Assembly (NCBI GenBank): GCA_001931875.2
Contig: MSJH02000772.1
Location: forward strand, 1-64,000
Length of the DNA: 64,000 nt
DNA from: Byssochlamys sp. IMV 00236
Lineage: Eukaryota > Ascomycota > Eurotiomycetes > Eurotiales > Thermoascaceae
Direction of reading: 5' to 3'
The translations under genes were made by a program, and so were the position numbers. A model generated the notes under the pieces. That model saw nothing but the letters and a program-made list of their open reading frames with translations. It did no database searches and was not told the origin of the DNA. Positions 12,702 through 23,714 of the stretch are shown here, piece after piece (position 1 is the first letter of the stretch; the number at the start of each line of letters is the position of its first letter).

Positions 12702-14575
12702 TCAATGCTGCTTCTGCATCTCTTTCTTCACCTCTGGAAATTCCACCTCGGCGATTATCCGATTCTTACTCTTCTGACCCTCAATAGGCGGAGGAAGGTA
12801 TTCATTCCGTCCTGCCTTATGGACGCGGCCGTTGATAAGAATGATGTTCAACTTCGAGTGGTCCTGGAGGACTTCGATCTCCTGGAGCGGATTACCGTCC
12901 ACAAGGATACAGTCAGCATAATAGCCGGGCTTGATCTGCCCGAGTTCGTGCTCCCGCATGAAGAGCTTAGCGACGCCGGCGGTGGCAGCAATGATGGCTT
13001 CGTGGGCTGTGAAGCCGAGGAGGTTCTTGAAGTGCGCGAGGTCGCGCGCGTAGGTGCCATGAGGAGTCCAAGCGTAGCCGTAGTCACTTTTGATAGACGT
13101 TAGTATACAAGAGAGTGTATTTCATTATGTAGACATATATCACGAGAAACCGGGCTTGGGCGGAGTTGTATGTGCTTACCCTCCTGGCAAAACGACGATT
13201 CCTCGCCGATGCATTTCGCGTAGACCCAATACGGCTGCATCGAGTTCCCTTTTGTATCCTGCCTTCTCTGCTTTGGATTTTGGATATCCATACGCTTCAG
13301 CATCTTCCACAGTGCCGACCAACCAGTTGAGCGCGGGGACAACCACGTGCTTATGCTTCTTCTCCTCTAGCATGTCCATTCCTGTGTAATAAGTTAGCCG
13401 ACAATGCCTGTTGCATCTCTAAAGAGATCCACAAAAGATATCAAGTGAGCAGACACTGACCTTCATCATCGACATAGGAAGCATGGAATATCACATCCAC
13501 ACCATGTTCAACACACATCGTCACCGAGTCTCGCGCGCGCGCATGCGCACAGAGCATACGACCATGTTTGTGAGCCTCGTCCACGCACGCCGCTGTTTCC
13601 TCGTCGGTGTAGAAGCACTCCTGGGCAGATCGTGATTCCATGATCTAGTAGGGATCAGTCATGGTTAGCTTGGTTAGGTACTTTGATAATAGTGTGTGAT
13701 AGATAGGAGAGTAGGGCGGAGAACAGACCTCTTCCCCGGACATGCTTAGCTTGATCTGATCGACGCCAATGTCGACGTGATGTCTGATGACCTCTCTCAT
13801 CTCGAGTGGACCATCTGCAAATGCAGTTGTGCTAGCAACAAGTTCTCCGTCGCGACGTGCCATTTCCTTCCCGTTGGCAAGGTATCGTGGGCCAGGAATA
13901 TTTCCCGCGTTGATGGCATCTCGGATAACGACATCGAGTCTCTCCTTGGCGGACGCGGCTCCCCAACATCTGAAATGAATATCCAGTCAAAAAAAACTAG
14001 TTCTCAAATACTGATAGGCACGTCTAGAAGTACTCACAAGGTATATCCCGAATCGAGGAAGGACTGAGCACTCTTTGCTGTCAGGAGTGTGTGCTCTTCG
14101 ACACCCAGCTCCCCCATACGATCGATATCTCCTCCGTTCAAGGAGAGATGAGTATGGGCGTCCCCTAGCCCAGACATCAGGGTCCTGCCATGGCCATAGA
14201 ACTTCATCACTTTCGCGTCCTCCATCAATTTTTCTTTGTTGGGTACATCTCCCACGGCGGAGAAGCGCTCCCCTTTACCGCCACCGTTAGTAGAATTCAT
14301 ACTCAAAAACGGAGACGACACCAAATACCTTCAATGTATACATCTCCACGGTAGGGCTCTTTTCCCGTCGAATCGATGATCTCAACATCGAGAATCAGAA
14401 TCTTCGAGTCGGGATTGGTACCCCGGATCTGATACTCCTTCGGTTTGACTCCCTTATCGAAGTTGAGTTCTTCAATATACTTCACGTTTCTCGGGGGCCC
14501 ATCATATTTTTCAAGTTTCGAGGCAGATTCTGCCCACGAGACATTCTTTGGGTCATAGAGAAGTCCTGGCGACAT
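12702..14575 (-). CDS. Metal-dependent amidohydrolase (imidazolonepropionase/prolidase-like)
   Basis: Six exons (14575-14329, 14272-14038, 13969-13729, 13644-13461, 13381-13180, 13086-12702) give 497 residues. All junctions keep frame and rebuild family motifs. Metal ligands seen: H122 and H124 in GDAHTHL, a candidate carboxylated lysine K234 in DQIKLSMSG, H275 in CAHARA, H295 in FHASY, and D371 in GGDYGYAWTPHGT. This is the binuclear (beta/alpha)8 amidohydrolase pattern. The C-terminal LGQIKPGYYADCILVDGNP is the usual returning beta-sandwich. Relatives cleave acyl-amino-acid or dipeptide-like amides; the fungal mycotoxin-degrading carboxypeptidase of A. niger belongs to the same superfamily, but no substrate can be read here. 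No signal peptide, so probably cytosolic. Its 3' end faces that of the dioxygenase, 249 nt away. The first intron has a perfect TACTAAC branch site. Confidence 0.88.
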
Positions 14576-16319
14576 GGTTCTTTCTTTTTATATCTCTTCG
14601 AGCTTCAATGCTTTGGTATGGGAAACGAAATACTCGAGGACAATCGAGCAATCTTTCCCTCAATATATACCCTTAGAACCATGTGGAGTATCAGCTATGA
14701 GAACTACCACGTATACAATTCTAAAAAATGCAAGCCCCTCCATACTTTCCGATGGCCCCTCATTTTCTCGACGTGGATGATTGTTAATTCAGACATGATC
14801 ATTCAGAGTGTCCTTGGCCAATAACTGCTAGAAGATAAGACGAGGGTGTTCATGCGAATGGCCTATCCCTGTAACTGCATAAAACGTTTAGGATCCCCCA
14901 AACCCCTCAAGGATTGTCTGCTGATCTGACGGAGGTATATTCCAGCCGGGGCTTTGTGGAGATGAACATTGACCGAGCGAAGACGGAGTAGGCCGGTCAT
15001 TGTGGAGGTTCTGCTTACTTTACAGCATAGCTCCTTCATTCCTTGGACAATATGCCATCTGTCGATGTGTTGTAAATGATGTTAGGCATCATGGATGGTA
15101 GGGTCAATTCGTGATTCGGTTACGCGGTACGTCCTCTTGTCACTCCACTTCCTTCCAGGTGGCCTAATGCCTTTCTTTTCGATGGAATATACGCATTGTG
15201 AATGACAGCGTGTTCCTCAATGACACTCTTTCACGATGACTCAAAGATCCGATTGAGTTGTTGAGACGCGAATTGGGCTTCTTGCATCTGACACTAGTGC
15301 ATGCTCAGCATCGCAGCATACTGTATACCCTTGTCATATATGCCGCGTATTAGCTTTTCAGCTACAGAAAACCCGATTTGTCTTCTCTCCTACTTCGAGG
15401 AAAAGACGTCTGCCAGCAAACGCGGTTGAAGGATTCTGAATTGTCCATACTCCTATCCTATCTGCAATGGGCTGGTTAAAGCTTTCTCGCAGACAATAAC
15501 CTGTCTGTGAGCAGAAGGAACCATGTCACATCCATGTATGGGCCAAAATGATGACGATGATGATCGTAGTCCAAGCTACGATCGAACAAATCGAATTCTT
15601 TTGAATAAACAATCAAGCGCCAAACTCCGACTGGAAGGTTCCCTCAACGACCAACTCATTCTTTCCCGAGTGCTGATCCTCCATTGATACCTGCATCAGA
15701 AGTGCTCTCCAATCCGATGACTCAAGTTCGATCTCAGAACAAGATCTCAGGCTTGTCGTCGATGGGATAGTCTACTATTTCGCTGATATCGCGCACCGGC
15801 AGGGAGGAGCTCATCAAGGTCAAGATTATTCGTTGCAATTCTGGCGTTCCCACGGGGAAAAGCAGATGCAGAGTGATGGGCTAGCACTAAGAATAGATCA
15901 CACGGGGGAATCAGGAATCGCTTACAGGAGCGACGGAGATATGTCGGTTTGAGGATCCCAGGCGCAATGGATGATGATGATGAGTGGTAACCTTTTCTTT
16001 GGCTGCGATGTACATACTTTCTTTCATCCATTATGGGAGTCATGCTCATATCGCTAGTGAACAATGCAAGACATGTAGTTGTATAACGGGCCGCATCATA
16101 TCTGATAAGATCATGCAAAATCACGCATGCAAAACAAGCGAATCGGATCGTCCAAAACTTTATGCTGCATACTTAGACTGCTAACTCCACTATCGCGGAT
16201 CCGCAGTATACTGATGAGCGCGACAGTTGTTTATCATAGTGTCGGCGCCGTTCAGGCTCGTCTCAGTGCCTTATTGGTTTCATAAGACTTTTGATGACGA
16301 ACAACCAGTGGATTCTTAC
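14576..16319. other. Gene-free stretch upstream of the amidohydrolase
   Basis: These 1.7 kb contain only short ORFs with no recognisable protein character, the longest being 125 codons at 15747-16124 on the minus strand. There is a GATGATGATG-type microsatellite near 15548-15565 and again near 15970. It holds the amidohydrolase promoter and the 3' flank of the next regulator. Nothing else supported. Confidence 0.6.
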
Positions 16320-18468
16320 TTATGAAGCGACCAGTCCATCTCCCGAAAGGAAGTCCCATCCATCCCAAGATATTGCGGCTGGGCTGAGCCAATTTTGTGG
16401 TTGCAGTTGGGAGAACATCATTTCGATGTGGCAACTTGCCATTGGTGACTCGGACTCATTGTATGCGACAGAACGATCAGTTCCGCCCGAGACGTATGTA
16501 GTGTTTTCTGCGACTTGACAACGACGACTATTTGCAACGTCACTAGAGAACAAAAAAGAGAAATTAGCATTGGAAGCAGCTCTATGATACTAAATGCACT
16601 CACATGAGGTTCTGGAGTATAGTGACTGCTTTTTCGCAGACGCTGCTACGGTGGGACAGAGCTGCGAAGAGATCCAGAGAATTCGAAAGCAAGCCCTTTA
16701 TCTCGTCATATTCATTTTGATTATCGGGTTCCATCAGGACAGCTGCAAGACTGACAGCTGCATGAAATGCGTAGAAGCTTCCCAACCCGCTGGTGTACCA
16801 TTTATAAGGAGCGAAAACAGGGCATTCGGATAGATTTCTGTAGATTGCTAATAAGCTCTTGGCGGATTCGACGCATCTGTCTTTGGATCTCCACGCAGCC
16901 TGAGAGCGATCTCCCTGAAAATATCGGGTGAAGTTAGGACGGTGTATAAGCAGTCGCAACTGATGAGTGTAGCCCTGAATGATATTGTAATTCGCCATAT
17001 GATGACCAGGTAGATGGCTGCGATTATTGTCGGACCTGTACCTGGATGTGCACATGGCTTGGATGGAAGCAACTTCATTCTCCAGCTGTGTTAAGGTAGT
17101 AGGTGACCCGTCTGGACGGCTTAATAGAGTCTCCGATATCTTAGCAGAAATTTCATAGAGACGAAACTTGAGTAAGATATATGTCATTTGGGTAGGTCCT
17201 CCCTGGCTTCCTTTGTTAGAGGCCGTCATTAAGTCCACATCGTCGACATCGGATGGGGGCTTGGTATCCTGCGAAAAGGGCCTATGACCGAAGGAACCAA
17301 GAGCCGTATTTTGGATAGTGTATATCATCATTAAAGCAGCCCATGCGCGTCTTCGTTGTTCACATTCCAAGATGCTCAGATTGAATCTCCCTGGGTCTAT
17401 GTGATACCCCATGGCTATCGCTACATGATGAGTAAAGCCCAAAAGAGTCCACGTAGGTATGTTCATGTGGCTCCGAGCATATAAAGTTAGCACAAGGGCC
17501 TGCAGAGAGCTCATAGAATGGCGTGTCATTACTCCATCTGCAGCAAGGCATTTCATAGCAGCAGATCTGTAGCGCGACGAGACAACTCTGATATTTAGGT
17601 TAATCGACTTCTCATGTCCCAAGTCTGAGAGTATAGGATCGTCATCGTCAAGAGCGGTCACGGCAATTCCCAATATTATGAATAGTAGAGCCAGCCATCC
17701 CAACGAAACGGAATCCGCATCGTTGTGGAATCTCTCATATTCCTCTTCGAAAGTTGGATCGTGTAATATGTGAAACAGCTATTGTGGTCTGTCAGCGTTG
17801 ATGTCATCCTTTGGAATTAAACAGATATGTTGGCCGCGCACCGGAGAAAAGACCTTGAAATAGATGCCCTTCAAGTAAGCACAATATTTCCTGGGCGGAA
17901 GCAGAGCCAGAAGTTCCGCTTTGGTGATGCGTCCGCAACCATTGAATGGAAATCCAGCATCCTCATCATGGGGTACGTCGCTCAATCCCTCGAAGTGGTT
18001 ACCAGCGTCGTCTCTGTGCAGAACTGGATTCCACTGAGAGGGCAGAGGTACAAAGCGGACATGACCCAATGAAGAGAACTGCAAAAAACCGAAGTTTCCT
18101 GGATCGGACGGCGCTAAATCCGTGGATATATGATCAGAATCTTGGTCTGGCGTTGAATTGCTGTTCATTGTGACAGGCGGTGAAACGGGATTCTGATTCT
18201 GCGGCGATAGCTGTGTAGCCGTTTGCCTATCGAGTAAGTCTTCCAGCTTTTGGATTCTCCTGAGAAGCTCTCTTTGCACACTGGACTCTGTCTGAGGTTC
18301 ATTGTCTTGTAGCAGTCTGGATTGGCCGAGATAAACGCAATCCCCAGCACGGAGACCGCGCCGCAGGCACGTCTGGCACGGGCGGCGATCTCGAGTACAC
18401 TTGATCTTTCTCTTCCGGCATGGCTCGCAGCTAATGGGCAGTCGCTTTCCAACGGGATGCGATGTCAT
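16320..18468 (-). CDS. Zn2Cys6 transcription factor with fungal_trans (PF04082-type) domain
   Basis: Three exons, 18468-17842, 17778-16604 and 16542-16320, encode 674 residues. The N-terminus has CEPCRKRKIKCTRDRRPC followed by QTC and a final Cys nine residues on, a binuclear zinc cluster. A short leucine-rich coiled coil (RELLRRIQKLEDLLDR) for dimerisation comes next. The middle homology region begins FSPLFHILHDPTFEEEYERF, a motif created only when the 63-nt intron is removed. It continues through GWLALLFIILGIAV, YHIDPGRFNLSILECEQRRRAWAALMM and a long helical segment. The last exon ends with SWDGWDFLSGDGLVAS, a typical acidic and aromatic tail. It is a nuclear regulator. It lies directly downstream, on the same strand, of the FAH-alpha/beta hydrolase fusion gene, which is its most likely target by location. 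A pathway cannot be read from its own sequence. Confidence 0.9.
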
Positions 18469-19010
18469 TTCTGGGAGAAAATACAGAGCATTAGGCTGCG
18501 CCAGTGAGTGGTCTTGGCTTCGAAGGTGCCTTCTCTTTTATTGCTGTCTATAACGACACAGAAAAGAACGTGCTCTTTTATGGACAAGCTAGCTGAGACA
18601 GCAACGCGAATTTACTGGGGCAGGAGGAGGAGGAGGAGGAGGAGGAGGAATTTAACTACCTAGGTAGTTAATTGACGAGTATGCCGGTAGTCATCCGACG
18701 ATGGCTAGAATTAGGGGGGAAATCCAAGAATCCGCGCGTATCCTAGTCTACTCCAGAGGACTGTAGATCGCAACGCATCCTGGCCTCTCCTTCCTCAGAG
18801 CTAGGCATAATTAATGGTCCCCATGACATAGTCCACAAAAAAATCGCCTGTAGCTTAGGGCTTAGTTTCAAGCAGAAGGTGTTACTCGATATAACATCCT
18901 CATTCGAAATCGGCAGATTGTGCCGTCTATTGGTAACCTATCTATGTTCCCTCTCTGTGTTTCACTATCTACATGTCTCTGAGCAGCAGTGAGTACACTT
19001 AGCCACTTTT
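18469..19010. other. Intergenic region with AGG repeat and palindrome
   Basis: This 542-nt stretch separates the regulator start from the 3' end of the fusion enzyme. It contains nine AGG units at 18622-18648 and, right next to them, a perfect 20-bp palindrome at 18652-18671 centred on CCTAGG. No gene seen. Confidence 0.6.
18622..18671. repeat. (AGG)9 tract next to a 20-bp perfect palindrome
   Basis: AGG is repeated nine times at 18622-18648. From 18652 to 18671 the half TTAACTACCT is followed by its exact reverse complement. The same CCTAGGTAGTTA word appears again at 63149-63158 and around, so it is not unique in the window. It lies about 150-200 nt upstream of the regulator start. Confidence 0.75.
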
Positions 19011-20879
19011 CTAGATAAACCCCTTGACAGCAGTTGCTACGCCTTGGACATCCTCAAAGACGTGCCAATGGCCGACATTTTCCAGCACCACAGCCTCGCG
19101 ACTGTTTGGAATAGTCGACGCATACTTGCTGCAAAGTGCGGGAGGGCTCACTTTGTCCTCGCTGCCAGTCACAATAAGAGTCTCACTGTCTATTTTATCG
19201 AGAGGCAAAGCACTCGTTGCACCGGCAAGAGCAGTGCAGGCCTTGGCATACGCCTCTGGATCCTGTCCAAGTAAGGATAAGCGGATAGCAGCTAATCCAA
19301 CAAGATTTCTAGCCTTTGTTGCCTCTGAAGTACCAGCTGTAGCCACGGCGTCGACAACTGCTGCCATTCCCTTCTCTCTGACGAGTGCAGCGCGGGCGAT
19401 AGAACCGTTACTAGCTGCTTCTGGAAGAGGGTTTGGTGGTGGTCCCAGCAGGATCAATTTGCTGACAAGGCCGGGATTCTTAAGGACAAAGGACAGAGCC
19501 ACCAGACAGCCCATGGAGTGTGCGACTAAGGTAGCTCCAGATGAGATCCCTGCATGATCAAAGACTCCCTTCACGTCGGCGGCGAAGGAGTCGATAGTCA
19601 AAGTAGAGAGCGCAGACGTGGGAGAAAGACCATGGCCTTCAAGATCGAACAGATGCAGCGCATGAGACTTGTCCAGAGACAATGCTCCGATCAATGGAGT
19701 GTAGAAGTCCTGCGTGCCGCCCAAACCATGGACAAATACGATGGGGGAGCCACTTCCCCGTGTCTGATAATACAGCGCTTTTCCGTTTATCTTGGTCAAG
19801 CTGATTCCGTTGACTGACTTTGAAAAGTTCGTAACCGGCACGGCAGACTTGGATGCTTCCTGTACAAGGGCGACTGTTGCATTATCGGTGCCCACTGGCG
19901 CAATCTTGTTTCGCAGAGAGCCCAGATTGGTTACTTTGATCTCCACTTCATCTCCTGGTTTCAAGAACGTGGGTGGATTTTGTCCGAATCCTACACCGGC
20001 GGGCTGTATAGTGCGTCATTAGTATCTGTGTTAACGGTACAGAGCAGGACGTCCTTACAGTCCCTGTTGCGATTACATCTCCGGGCTGAAGGGTTTGACC
20101 TTCAGAGACCGTTCTAATCAAGACAGGTACCGAAAAGATCAGGTCATCGGTGGTTCCATTTTGTCTTTCCTGTCCGTTGACAAATGTCTGTACACGAAGG
20201 ACTTTCGGAAGATGGTTCGCTGGCACTGCGATCGGGCCCTGTAATAAATCTCAGTATGTCACAGAAGCAGCAAGGCATCTCAACCACTACTTACGATTGG
20301 ACAGAAAGTATCTGCAGACTTCCCGATGAAGAATTGCTTGTGGTCTCTTTGCTTCTCTCTGGCGGTAACATCGTTGATGATGGTATAGCCCCAGACATGG
20401 CTCAAAGCATCTTCTTCCTTGATTCTGTACCCTCCTTTACCCAGGATAACTCCAATTTCTCCTTCATAGTCCAGCGTCTGGGTGAACTCGGGATGAGGCA
20501 AGATAGGATCGCCATGTGCAATGATCGAAGTGGCCCGCTTCGTGAAAATGACAGGGTGAGTAGGCTGGTCGACTTTGTCTGAGCTGTCGTAACCGGAGCT
20601 GTTGAATTCCTTTGCGTGCTCGGCGTAGTTCTTCCCGACTGCAAGGATATCACGACCGCTGATGGGAGGAAGAAGCTTGACGGAGTCTGCAGGAAGAGGC
20701 TCTCCAATCGCAGTGATGTTCTCTTCACCGGCTTCGATCACCTGGTAAAGGTCTCTCAACGGAGTCCCTGATGCGAAAGAAAGAGGCTGAATGGTGTTTT
20801 CGGCGACATTGAGATGACCAATGCGCGGCGCGTTGCCGCTGCCCACAAAGGCAATGTAGTTCGTCAAAGGTGCGCTCAT
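19011..20879 (-). CDS. Fused enzyme: fumarylacetoacetate hydrolase domain plus alpha/beta hydrolase
   Basis: Three exons, 20879-20295, 20238-20059 and 20003-19011, give 585 residues without a stop between the two domains. Residues about 1-290 form an FAH-family domain: VGKNYAEHAKE, metal ligands E139 and E141 in LDYEGEIGV and D170 in YTIINDVTARE, then GKSADTFCPIGPIAVP and ATGTPAGVGFGQ, both spanning correctly spliced introns. Residues about 310-585 form an alpha/beta hydrolase: oxyanion HGLGG at 347, nucleophile S418 in VAHSMG, D538 in TGSEDKVSP and H567 in GHWHVFE. The first domain suggests C-C bond hydrolysis, decarboxylation or isomerisation of ring-cleavage products; the second resembles enol-lactone or meta-cleavage hydrolases. 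Two consecutive steps of an aromatic degradation path is an inference. No targeting signal. A TATTTAAA box lies about 70 nt upstream. The neighbouring regulator (16320-18468) may control it. Confidence 0.9.
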
Positions 20880-23714
20880 GATTCCTAAGACAATATAAAA
20901 TATCGCTGCCTCTCAAAGAAAGTGAAGTATGGACGCGTCCTTCGACTTTAAATAGTATTTCTTAGCAGAGCCTTAGCCTTCACGGAGTATTTGCGGAGTG
21001 AGATTCGGAGGGGTCTGCCCCTCACGGAGAACTCTCCGCGTGTCAACGTTCGAAGTCGCCATTGACTTGGTCGAGGACAAGAATGGCCGTAGAGGCGTTA
21101 ACCCAATCACCGAATTAGTAGGCTATGAATGAGATCGAAAAATGGAGACCAGGGCGTCGTTTGCTGAGCAGGAAGGGGGATTTCCAGCATCCCCGCTTTG
21201 TTGTCCGCGCATCTCCGCCATCTCCGCCATCTCCGTCGTACGCTCCCCAGACTTTCTCCGCGTTCTCCGCGACCGACAAAGATACTTATTATTATTGGTC
21301 TCGCAGCGATCACCCAATTTTCGGTTAAAGAGCTCTGGATAAATGCAGATTTTTTAATTACTATATGAGAACCATGCTTTCTCATCATTGCTATGCTAAA
21401 ACATCCCTCGATGCGGGGGTTTGACAGTCTTCCCGCAAAAAGGTCCTGGGTTCATCTTCACCGAAATCACCCTCCGTCCATTTTGAAATGCCTCTTGTAC
21501 TCTACTGGTGTTAAGCTGAGTTTTTTGTTGACAGCCTGCCGTATGTAGGCTAGTCCAGCTATATTGCTGTGTCACAGTGCCTGTCCAGCTGGTCTGCTTC
21601 GCCTATCGGGACCGCTCGTCCCGACTGCGGTTTTCACTTGTTCTATATCTACTACACGTCCATTGGAATATAGACTAGAATATTGTCTCCGCGTTATAAA
21701 TCTGATATTTTGTTTTCGTAGTATTGCACCACGACTGGGATGCTGATCATTGCAACCTCGTGTTCATTATCTTCAACTGAGCTATTTTGTCATATCTCCT
21801 GGATCTGTATGTAATCGCGATAGGACTTGAAATCTTGCCAGAAGTACATGCATGGCCTGACCCTGACAATGCTCATTGGACAAAACGTGTCACCAGACAT
21901 ACTTCGAAGTTAGGTGATCCCTGGAGTATTAATGAAAGAGAATAGTGGACATATGATAGACAAAATATAGAGATCGTTTCAGCAAATGACAGTGGACTAG
22001 GGAACTGGGCAACAGCGCGCAATGATGGATGCGCTAAAAAAATGAGAACGTCGGATACTTTTCAGGCATCGCAGCAAAAAGAATGAATAGTCTACTGCAT
22101 TCAACTGCTTTTTGGGGGAATATTCCGAGCCTTTCCTTTGAGATGTGCTGCAATTGATCTTTCGTGCAAACACACCCATCGTGAACTTCGAGACAATTTC
22201 TGCCCAAACAGTTAGATAGTGTAGATTGGAAAAAAGAAAACCCTTTTCACGGTAAATTCTGCTATAGAGTCATCACCAAGTCTTCCTATCAATCAATCAA
22301 TCGGGCGCAATTTCAAGATCAGGCAGCGTCGACAGACACTGCCTGCCACAGCTATTGGCCAGTTCTTCCAGTGAAGACAGCCGTTATCTGGTACATTCCT
22401 GCGGAACCGATGTTGAGCGCGCCTTGGAATGCTCGGGCCGGAAATCCGGTACTCCACGTGCGGTCATTGTTGTTACCTCTGGTCCATTCCCGAACTCTAA
22501 GCCGACCTCAACATTGCCGGCGGGGATCAGGGGCAGCTGCTGTCAGAGTCTGCATCTGTGCCTGGCGTCTGCAGGCGATGGTGGGAGAAGACAGGCCAGA
22601 AATGAGACGAACACGGGCTCGTCACCGTTTTTTGGCGCCGGAAATGCTCAGAGGCTAACGGTCATAAGTCGGTGAGTAGTCGGGCGTTAGAGTTTGATGC
22701 AGAAAAAATGAAGTCGGGGAAATAATGACGCTGTGGAGGCTGAGCAGGGCGCACCGGTATCTGATCCACAAGGCTGAGCTGACGAACAGGATATCCAAAC
22801 GGAGAATAGTACTGTACATACTTCGTTACTTAACGGGAGTACACCTTCGGGGATCACTATGAGAAGTGAGTCATGCATTACCTATTCAAACGAGGCAGAC
22901 CCGAAGGAGCAGTCCGAGATGATTGGGATCCATTATCATCATCCCTATAGCCAGACATCTTCGCACTCTCTGGTGTTTCTCCGTCAGCCTTTCTGGCGTC
23001 TTCGTTTTCCTTCCCTGCGCGCCGACGTCATCGCCTGCGCGCAGTATCACGTGTGGATGATCCCAGGAGGAAGCAGCGATCCTGTTCTTGCGCGCTTTCC
23101 TGATTGGGTTCTTGCATCTTTTTCCTCGGGATCATAATAGTTCTTCTTTGCTTTATGTCTCTCTCTCTCTCTCGCATCTCTTTCATCTCTTTCATTTCAG
23201 CCATCAACTTGGTTTATCACTCCACTAGTTACTCATCTGCGCTCTTGAATAATCAATCAATCAATCAGTCCCGTCACGAGCAATTACCCCGCCAATACGA
23301 GACTACCACCAAGTCTAAGCCGCCTCGTTCTAGAAGACGGCCTGGGCCAGCTGAGTGGTCGATCCTGTCAGCTCACCAACCAACCACCAGCCCGTCACAC
23401 CCGGTCTACATGGCCTGTCGCTGCTCTGGTGATTCTAGAAAACCGGTGCCCCTACGGCTCGACTATTTCATAACCCTGTTACCCCTCCCTCAGTGTTCTG
23501 TCATCTTTGAGCCTTCTTCCGCTGCCCTTCCGTGAACTCGCCACCCTTCGAGTTCCAAAAGTGAGGAACTTATCACGCCTCTATCTCGACACGATTGACT
23601 CTTGCTTCCTCGGTATTCCGATATTACGATTTCTGCCATCGTCCTGCTCCACTTTTCTGAACCACACCACCTATCTAACGCCCTCGTTGCCTCTGTCCAT
23701 CCGGGCTTGCCGCT
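20880..23714. other. Long divergent intergenic region with CT-rich leader
   Basis: These 2.8 kb separate two divergent starts. A 9-bp ATCTCCGCC-type repeat occurs at 21211-21237, AATC repeats near 22290 and 23250, and a CT run at 23159-23173. The last 550 nt before 23715 are pyrimidine-rich and likely form the 5' leader of the DUF3824 gene, perhaps with an upstream intron. ORFs at 22355-22675 and 23104-23535 look non-coding. No RNA gene seen. Confidence 0.5.
20947..20954 (-). promoter_or_regulatory. TATA-like box of the fusion enzyme
   Basis: TATTTAAA on the minus strand ends 68 nt before the start codon at 20879, the usual distance for a fungal TATA element plus a short leader. Not tested against transcript data. 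Confidence 0.4.

Noticed and set aside
15747..16124. 125-codon minus-strand ORF
   Set aside because: Irregular composition, no motif, no splice partner that extends it.
22355..22675. 106-codon plus-strand ORF upstream of the DUF3824 gene
   Set aside because: Low-complexity, overlapping alternative frames of equal length; no family match recognised.
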